DNA of 11,471 bases from Clostridiales bacterium (GTDB lineage: Bacteria; Bacillota_A; Clostridia; Lachnospirales; Bianqueaceae), in contig JAHZBS010000067.1 of NCBI GenBank assembly GCA_019423265.1, positions 1 to 11,471 of the forward strand, read 5' to 3'. This document shows positions 7,197 through 11,471 of this stretch, piece after piece. The stretch's first letter is position 1; the number at the start of each line of letters is the position of its first letter. The position numbers were made by a program, and so were the translations under genes. The notes beneath the pieces were generated by a model. It ran no database searches, was not told the DNA's origin, and was given only the letters and a program-made list of their open reading frames with translations.

Positions 7197-7574
7197 ATGA
7201 ACAATCATCGAAAATTTTTTAACAAGACAGATCTGTTGTTTATGGGCGTTCTCTGCATCCTTGCCCTCATCCTATTGCTTGTGGTTTCCCTGTCGTCCCC
7301 TAAGGGTACGACGGCGCAAATTTATTTACACAATGTCTGTGTCATGACCTGTGATCTCACGAAAGATTCAATTTTTCAGATTGACCAGGTGCCGGAGGTT
7401 ACATTTCAGATCCAAGATGGCAAAATACGGTTTTTATCCTCAGATTGTCCGGATCAGGTATGTGTTCGAACAGGCTTTATCGGCCTTGCAGGGCAGACCG
7501 CTGTCTGTCTTCCTCACCGCCTCGTGATTCGGATCATATCTGATTCGCCCTCTGATCTCGATGTTATCATATAG
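7197..7574 (+). CDS. NusG domain II-containing membrane protein (EetA-like)
   Basis: A 125-residue protein with one N-terminal membrane segment (residues 13-33) and an extracytoplasmic NusG_II domain. This domain carries the family's cysteine signature: DCPDQVCVRTGFI (C84, C89) and GQTAVCLPHRLV (C104, H107). Further Cys residues are at 48 and 52. Despite the domain name it is not the transcription factor NusG. Relatives are encoded beside a Gx transporter and an ApbE flavin transferase in Firmicutes, and the Listeria pair EetA/EetB is needed for extracellular electron transfer. A role in moving electrons or handling flavin outside the membrane is inferred from that context. The start has GGGGTGA just upstream. 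It is first in the operon, and the next gene starts 18 bases after its stop. Confidence 0.85.
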   Translation: MNNHRKFFNKTDLLFMGVLCILALILLLVVSLSSPKGTTAQIYLHNVCVMTCDLTKDSIFQIDQVPEVTFQIQDGKIRFLSSDCPDQVCVRTGFIGLAGQTAVCLPHRLVIRIISDSPSDLDVII

Positions 7575-7592
7575 ACTGAAAGGAATTGTGCC

Positions 7593-8120
7593 ATGTCCAA
7601 ATCCGTTCGGCATGTGGTGTATGTGGGAATTCTATTTGCCCTCGCTATCACCCTGTCCTGGGCTGAATCTCTGATTCCGCCGCTCCCTTTTCTTCCGCCG
7701 GGTGTTAAGCTAGGGTTATCCAACGTAGTCACCATGTACTGCTTATTTTGTATTGGTTGGAGGGAAGCTTTCCTGATCGCACTCCTAAAGGGGGCGTTCG
7801 CCTTTGTCACACGTGGGGCCACCGCCGGACTCTTATCCGGTGCTGGCGGTATTCTCTCTGTTCTTTCGCTTCTCCTCTGCATTCGCCTTTTCAAACAGCG
7901 CATCTCCTACACTGCTCTCAGCGTAATCGGCGCTGTCTGCCATAACTTGGGCCAGCTGTTCATGGCATCTCTCCTCGTTGATACGCCCCTATATCTGTTC
8001 TATCTCCCCATTCTTTTGCTCTCCGGTATCCTCATGGGGGCTATAACAGGGCTGCTGCTGCGGACCGTTCTTCCCTTTTTGCAGAACATATCCCCTGACC
8101 GAAAGGAGGTTTCCCCGTGA
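7593..8120 (+). CDS. Gx transporter family membrane protein (EetB-like)
   Basis: A 175-residue integral membrane protein with about five membrane segments and the conserved family stretches PPGVKLGLSNVVT (residues 34-46), a GxxxAFVTRG region (67-75), and a late CHNLGQ motif. The family has been annotated as heptaprenyl diphosphate synthase component I, but its build is that of an ECF-type small-molecule or quinone/flavin-related membrane component; the actual substrate is unknown. EetB of the Listeria electron-transfer locus belongs here. AAAGGAA stands eight bases before the ATG. The stop codon overlaps the start of the ApbE gene by four bases (GTGA), so the two are translationally coupled. 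Confidence 0.87.
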   Translation: MSKSVRHVVYVGILFALAITLSWAESLIPPLPFLPPGVKLGLSNVVTMYCLFCIGWREAFLIALLKGAFAFVTRGATAGLLSGAGGILSVLSLLLCIRLFKQRISYTALSVIGAVCHNLGQLFMASLLVDTPLYLFYLPILLLSGILMGAITGLLLRTVLPFLQNISPDRKEVSP

Positions 8121-9166
8121 ATCAACGCATATCCACTGTGGCGGTGCTGCTTCTGCTGCTAGGCTTCGCCGTAACTGGCTGTCAGGCACAAAAATATGAG
8201 ACCTCCTTTTCCGATCTATTCGATACCTACACCACCATAACCGGGTATTCCAAGTCGGAGGATGAATTCTCGGTGTACGCGGCAGCGATCTATGATACGA
8301 TGTGGTACTACCATCAGCTCTTCGATATCTATCACGAGTACGAGGGGATTGTCAATCTCAAAACCATTAACGACAACGCGGGAGGCTCACCTATCGTTGT
8401 CTCCCAAGATCTCTTTGACTTTCTCCTGTGGGCAAAGGAGGCCTATTCCACGACCGGTGGGAGTGTCAACATCGCCTTAGGCCCTGTCCTGCGTCTCTGG
8501 GAAGATTGCCGGACAAAGTCGGAATCCGGTTCGGGCTCCGCTTCCATACCCGATGCCACCTCTCTTTCGGAAGCGCTGCTTCACACCCATATTGATGGGT
8601 TAATCTTAGACCCGTCCACCCTCACGGTCTACCTGTCCGATCCGGAGGCGTCTCTCGATGTCGGGGCCCTGGCGAAGGGATACGCTGTCGAGATGGCGGC
8701 GAAAAAAGCCCTCGATGCCGGCTTTACCTCCGGTCTGATCAATGCCGGTGGTAACGTCCGGTGCATCGGCATGCCCCAGGATGGACGCCGCAACGCCTTT
8801 AGCATTGGAATTCAAAATCCTAATGAAACCGCGGAGACCTCTTTATTTGATACCGTTCAGGTTACCGATCTCTCCATTGTGACCAGCGGCGACTATCAAC
8901 GGTATTTTATTGTCGATGGGACGCGCTATCATCACATCCTAGATCCGGCTACCGCCATGCCGGCCAACCGTTTTCGGTCTGTTACTGTAATCCACGCTGA
9001 TTCAAAAATTGCGGATATGCTCTCGACCGCCTTGTTCATCCTCCCCTATGAGAAGGGACTTGCTCTTGCCACTTCCTATGAGGCCGAAGTTCTCTGGATC
9101 TTTGGAGATTTGACATGGGAAGCCACCGACGGGTACAAGGCTATGTCCCAGACGCTCACGCCGTAA
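8117..9166 (+). CDS. apbE: FAD:protein FMN transferase lipoprotein (ApbE family)
   Basis: A 349-residue exported lipoprotein. Residues 1-22 are a signal peptide ending in the lipobox VTGC (C22 lipidated). The enzyme attaches FMN from FAD through a phosphodiester bond to Thr or Ser of exported target proteins. Family motifs are seen in order: SLDVGALAKGYAVE (179-192), GLINAGGNVRCIG (206-218), TSGDYQRYF (256-264), HHILDPATAMP (272-282) and the metal-binding ADMLSTALF (299-307). The DPATAMP form differs slightly from the common DPxTGxP. The start is a GTG with a near-perfect AAGGAGG (8103-8109), and it overlaps the previous gene by four bases. No obvious target protein with a flavin-attachment motif is encoded in the window, so its substrate lies elsewhere or is new. 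Confidence 0.95.
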   Translation: MNQRISTVAVLLLLLGFAVTGCQAQKYETSFSDLFDTYTTITGYSKSEDEFSVYAAAIYDTMWYYHQLFDIYHEYEGIVNLKTINDNAGGSPIVVSQDLFDFLLWAKEAYSTTGGSVNIALGPVLRLWEDCRTKSESGSGSASIPDATSLSEALLHTHIDGLILDPSTLTVYLSDPEASLDVGALAKGYAVEMAAKKALDAGFTSGLINAGGNVRCIGMPQDGRRNAFSIGIQNPNETAETSLFDTVQVTDLSIVTSGDYQRYFIVDGTRYHHILDPATAMPANRFRSVTVIHADSKIADMLSTALFILPYEKGLALATSYEAEVLWIFGDLTWEATDGYKAMSQTLTP

Positions 9167-9196
9167 AGCCTGCATCTCCAGGCAGAAAGGAATCTC

Positions 9197-10126
9197 ATGA
9201 TTCGATACCTTCTTCTTTGTCTGCTGCTTATTAGTGTAACTGCCTGTTCCTCTGAGCCAAAATCTTCCCCAGAATCCATATACTCATCGCCGGAAACTCC
9301 TTCTGAGTCTGTGGAAATGCCGCCTTCAGAGCCTGAAGCCTCACTCCAAGAAGAAGACCGCCATGTCCTTCTCAACCCTGATGGCATGACAGTTGAGACT
9401 CGAATCCAACCACCCGCTGGATTTGTAAGGGCAGATGTGCCTCCTTCTTCTTTTGCCCATTACACTCGCTGCCTGCCGCTGAAGCCGGACCAAAGTCCTG
9501 TTCTTCTCTATGATGGTTCAGAAAAGGGAAATCAGAATGCCCATATTGCAGTCCTCTCCCTCGACGTGGGGGATCGGGACTTACAGCAATGTGCCGACGC
9601 TGTCATGCGAATCACAGCTGAATACCTATTTGCAAATGAGCGCTATGATGAGATTGGATTTCATTTAACCAACGGCTTCTATTTTCCATACAGCCAGTGG
9701 CGGTCCGGCAAACGCCTCGTGGTAGATGGAAATACCACGACTCTTGTTCAAAAGACAGAGGAAGACTCAAGCTATGAAACCTTTCGCAGGTATCTAGATA
9801 TGGTATTCGCCTATGCGGGAACTCTATCCCTTGCCGAGGAAAGCACTCCGGTTACAGATATCGGTCTTATCAAGACCGGCGATTTCTTTATCAAGGGTGG
9901 AAGTCCCGGACATGCTGTCATGGTGCTGGACACAGCCGTCAATGAAGACACGGGAGAGATCGCATTTCTGCTAGCACAGAGCTATATGCCTGCACAGGAT
10001 ATCCACATTCTTCGCAATCCGCTTCATACCGACGATCCATGGTACTACACCTATGAACTCACCTTTCCATTGCAGACTCCCCAATATATTTTCGATGACG
10101 GAAGCCTGAAAACCTTAGGGTATTGA
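9197..10126 (+). CDS. DUF4846-type lipoprotein of unknown function
   Basis: A 309-residue exported lipoprotein. Residues 1-17 form the signal peptide with lipobox VTAC (C17), followed by a Ser/Glu/Pro-rich tether (18-52). The rest matches what I know of the DUF4846 family, including the marker stretches LPLKPDQSPVLLYDG (93-107), the central QCADAVMRITAEYLF region, and the C-terminal GSPGHAVMVLD (235-245) followed by LLAQSYMPAQDIHIL (258-272). The conserved His in GHAVMVLD recalls papain/NlpC-like enzyme folds, but I cannot identify a catalytic set with confidence. The gene begins 30 bases after apbE with AAAGGAA before the ATG and ends just ahead of a strong terminator, so it is the last gene of the redox operon. 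A link to flavin or wall chemistry is only suggested by position. Confidence 0.82.
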   Translation: MIRYLLLCLLLISVTACSSEPKSSPESIYSSPETPSESVEMPPSEPEASLQEEDRHVLLNPDGMTVETRIQPPAGFVRADVPPSSFAHYTRCLPLKPDQSPVLLYDGSEKGNQNAHIAVLSLDVGDRDLQQCADAVMRITAEYLFANERYDEIGFHLTNGFYFPYSQWRSGKRLVVDGNTTTLVQKTEEDSSYETFRRYLDMVFAYAGTLSLAEESTPVTDIGLIKTGDFFIKGGSPGHAVMVLDTAVNEDTGEIAFLLAQSYMPAQDIHILRNPLHTDDPWYYTYELTFPLQTPQYIFDDGSLKTLGY

Positions 10127-10133
10127 AGAGTGG

Positions 10134-10177
10134 CGTTGCGCTAACGATTGGAATCGCCAGCGCAACGGCATTTTTTT
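10134..10177 (+). terminator. Strong rho-independent terminator of the redox operon
   Basis: CGTTGCGCT (10134-10142) pairs with AGCGCAACG (10159-10167). Inside, CGATT (10145-10149) pairs with AATCG (10152-10156), giving a long nearly continuous stem. A run of seven T residues follows at 10171-10177. It begins only 8 bases after the stop of the DUF4846 gene. Confidence 0.92.
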
Positions 10178-10199
10178 GCCCTTTTTTCGTCTGCCCAAT

Positions 10200-10241
10200 A
10201 AAAAAAGGCTTGTCGGCAGAAGATAAAAGTGTAGAGAAGCC
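10200..10241 (-). terminator. Weak candidate terminator of the nuclease-like gene
   Basis: Read leftward, GGCTT (10241-10237) can pair with AAGCC (10211-10207), and seven T residues follow immediately (10206-10200). The stem is only five pairs with a 25-base loop, so this is tentative. It lies just outside the left inverted repeat of the nuclease unit. Confidence 0.3.
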
Positions 10242-10249
10242 CCTTGGTG

Positions 10250-10271
10250 TGGGATGTGATGGTCCGTCCCT
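10250..10271 (+). repeat. Left inverted repeat of the nuclease unit
   Basis: TGGGATGTGAT (10250-10260) is followed by the core GGTCCGTCCCT (10261-10271). The core is the exact reverse complement of 11160-11170, and the outer 11 bases match the reverse complement of 11181-11191 at 9 of 11 positions. It lies ten bases beyond the stop codon of the nuclease-like gene. Confidence 0.65.
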
Positions 10272-10280
10272 CTTTCGAAT

Positions 10281-11087
10281 TTACAGTACGAGGTATTGTA
10301 GGATCATGTTGTGGATTCGCACCATGTCTACCCCTCCGTCCTCCTCGTCCCGCGTCACCAGCAGATTCCTCCCTTCCTCGATCCCTGCACGCCGGTACGC
10401 GGCCTCCTTCTCCCTCCACCTCTCTCGATAGTGGGGGTCCTTTAGCATCCCCAGATGCTCCCAGTAGTACGCCTTCTCTTCGTTGTTCTTGTTCCGCACC
10501 CGGAAGTCTCCTTTGTATGTCCGCCCCTCGATCACGATCTCGGGCTCATATTCCACTGGCACTTCTAATGCCACTAGGTCCTGGAGGATCAGCGCCTCGG
10601 ACTTGGAGGCCACCATGACATAGCCATCCTTCAGCGCCACCAAATACCGGTAGTTCTCCGCATAGGGTTTGGCTTTCGCTTCCTCCACCGCGCGCTTGCG
10701 CTTGGCCAAATCCTCGCGGCGGAGCCATTCATCCGCGGAGTGCTGGGCCATGCGTTTCTGAACATCGACGCCGAAGCAGCGCAAGGCTTTGGAGATGGCG
10801 TTGAGCATGGAGAGCCAGGTAGTCTGCTGAGAGAGGAGCTGTTGGCGGTCGAGGAGGGCCTGGCGAGTAGCGTCCAGGTCGCGGAGGCGGATGTATTTCT
10901 GGAATTGTTTGCCCTGGTGCCAGAACTGGAGGTAGAAGTAGGTGTGGGAGCCGCGAGACTTGCGGACGATGTGGCCGCGAGGAAGGGAGGCAAGAGAGTG
11001 AGAGACGGCATCAAGATTGAGGGAGACATAGAGGTAGGATTGCCAGAGGAGGGAGGGGAGTTGAGAGGGATCGACATATGGGGTCAT
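10281..11087 (-). CDS. PD-(D/E)XK-like nuclease-fold protein with N-terminal Tyr-rich module
   Basis: About 268 residues from the ATG at 11087 (AGGAG ten bases upstream). An ATG at 11093 is only four bases from that site. A longer reading up to 11192 would put the promoter inside the gene and is rejected. The N-terminal part contains LPRGHIVRKSRG, then YFYLQF and GKQFQKYIRL, a small module I recall in front of similar proteins of Firmicutes. A charged coiled linker follows. The C-terminal domain shows the order SKSEALILQDL, VPVEYEPEIVIEG, KGDFRV, YYWEHLGM, and the YRERWREKEAAYRRAGI and NLLVTRDE stretches, as in restriction-endonuclease-fold proteins: a helix Glu, the GDF Asp and the WEH Glu would form the metal site. 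DNA cleavage is inferred from the fold; no test is possible here. The gene has its own promoter, is enclosed by inverted repeats, and has odd base composition: pyrimidine-rich coding strand in the first half, purine-rich in the second. Confidence 0.7.
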   Translation of the reverse strand: MTPYVDPSQLPSLLWQSYLYVSLNLDAVSHSLASLPRGHIVRKSRGSHTYFYLQFWHQGKQFQKYIRLRDLDATRQALLDRQQLLSQQTTWLSMLNAISKALRCFGVDVQKRMAQHSADEWLRREDLAKRKRAVEEAKAKPYAENYRYLVALKDGYVMVASKSEALILQDLVALEVPVEYEPEIVIEGRTYKGDFRVRNKNNEEKAYYWEHLGMLKDPHYRERWREKEAAYRRAGIEEGRNLLVTRDEEDGGVDMVRIHNMILQYLVL

Positions 11088-11121
11088 GGGCATCACGCTC
11101 CTGAAGGAAGATTGGGATCTC

Positions 11122-11150
11122 ATTATATCAGCTTTCAGCCCGCTTTGCAA
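11122..11150 (-). promoter_or_regulatory. Sigma-A promoter of the nuclease-like gene
   Basis: On the minus strand, TTGCAA (11150-11145) and a perfect TATAAT (11127-11122) are separated by exactly 17 bases, and the -10 box carries the extended TG (TGATATAAT). Transcription would start near 11115, about 22-28 bases before the ATG codons at 11093 and 11087. It lies just inside the right inverted repeat, so the unit carries its own promoter. Confidence 0.8.
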
Positions 11151-11159
11151 GCGCTTTTC

Positions 11160-11191
11160 AGGGACGGACCTGGGCGGGAAATCATGTCCCA
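11160..11191 (+). repeat. Right inverted repeat of the nuclease unit
   Basis: The core AGGGACGGACC (11160-11170) is the exact reverse complement of 10261-10271. After a 10-base insertion (TGGGCGGGAA) comes ATCATGTCCCA (11181-11191), which matches the outer part of the left repeat at 9 of 11 positions. It begins ten bases beyond the -35 box of the nuclease promoter. Confidence 0.65.
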
Positions 11192-11197
11192 ATAAGT

Positions 11198-11223
11198 TGG
11201 GAATGGCACTGTATTCATTCCCA
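11198..11223. repeat. Perfect hairpin between repeat array and nuclease unit
   Basis: TGGGAATG (11198-11205) and CATTCCCA (11216-11223) form a perfect 8-base stem with a 10-base loop. No T run follows on either strand strong enough to call it a terminator. It sits exactly at the junction where the tandem array starts (11224). Confidence 0.55.
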
Positions 11224-11471
11224 TTTCCTTCTCATTTCCTCTCCTTCTGCACGCCGGGTTCACTCTTTATCTTTTTCGCCGGCGGGCATTTCCCGTATCC
11301 CAGGTTTCTTCACCATCTTCTTTCCTTCTCATTTCCCCTCCTTCTGCACGCTGGATTTATTCTTTATCTTTTTCACCGGCGGGCATTTTTCGTGTCTCAG
11401 GTTTCTTCGCCGCCACTTTCCTTCTCATTTCCTCTCCTTCTGCACGCCGGGTTCACTCTTTATCTTTTTCG
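11224..11471. repeat. Tandem direct repeat, unit 96-97 bases, open to the right edge
   Basis: Units begin with TTTCCTTCTCATTTCC at 11224, 11321 and 11417, giving periods of 97 and 96 bases; the third unit is cut after 55 bases by the window edge. Shared blocks in each unit are CTCCTTCTGCACGC, the TCTTTATCTTTTTC stretch and GGCGGGCATTT (the last in units 1 and 2). Most differences between units are transitions. On the minus strand each unit has a ribosome-site-like AGAAGG(A/G)G followed by ATG and a very short open frame (11316-11260 in unit 1, 11428-11357 in unit 2), both ending with PAGEKDKE and a stop. Confidence 0.85.

Noticed and set aside
7811..7851. Possible flavin-attachment motif (TRGATAG / SGAGG) in the EetB-like protein
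   Set aside because: It lacks the [S/T]GA[S/T] order, sits in or near a membrane segment, and similar small-residue runs are normal for the Gx transporter family.
9168..9182. Small hairpin GCCTG...CAGGC between apbE and the DUF4846 gene
   Set aside because: It has a five-base stem without a T run, too weak for a terminator; at most a minor mRNA structure within the operon.
10740..11195. Long + strand open frame opposite the nuclease-like gene
   Set aside because: It is a by-product of the purine-rich composition here. It lacks a ribosome site and recognisable domains, while the minus-strand frame has a promoter, ribosome site and nuclease-type motifs.
11224..11471. CRISPR array
   Set aside because: The whole 96-97 base unit is repeated, with no alternation of short identical repeats and unique spacers, and no cas genes are present.

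Overview
The window looks like chromosomal DNA of a Gram-positive anaerobe, most likely a clostridial member of the Bacillota. The reasons are the strong AGGAGG-type ribosome sites, the sigma-A promoters, a two-part AraC sensor-regulator of the kind common in Lachnospiraceae and Paenibacillus, and a NusG_II / Gx-transporter / ApbE gene set typical of Firmicutes. Genus cannot be fixed from the sequence. No rRNA, tRNA, CRISPR array or transposase was found.

Layout, left to right. (1) The 3' part of a membrane-bound AraC-family regulator (+, cut by the left edge). (2) A 333-base intergenic region with a 117-base inverted-repeat element, then the operators and promoter of an XRE-type regulator (+). 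(3) A leftward operon of an unusual, AT-rich ArsR-like winged-helix regulator followed by a cation diffusion facilitator (CDF) exporter. The exporter's metal-site residues (N61/D65 and D172/D176) fit manganese export. A 14-base palindrome lies exactly between the -35 and -10 boxes of the operon promoter. (4) Two leftward genes, a NodB-type polysaccharide deacetylase and a Gfo/Idh/MocA oxidoreductase, ending at a hairpin terminator. (5) A rightward four-gene operon with a clear promoter and terminator: NusG_II protein (EetA-like), Gx transporter (EetB-like), ApbE flavin transferase lipoprotein and a DUF4846-type lipoprotein. This is a compact extracytosolic flavin/redox operon. (6) A leftward gene for a protein with a PD-(D/E)XK-like C-terminal domain, bracketed by inverted repeats. 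(7) A 96-97 base tandem repeat running off the right edge.

The part most worth attention is the right end (10250-11471). The nuclease-like gene and its own promoter are enclosed by an inverted repeat with an 11-base perfect core and a further 9/11 match outward. Right beside it is a tandem array in which each unit can encode a very short basic peptide ending in the same residues. This may be a small mobile or selfish nuclease unit. The boundaries and repeats are visible in the sequence, but the function is inference.
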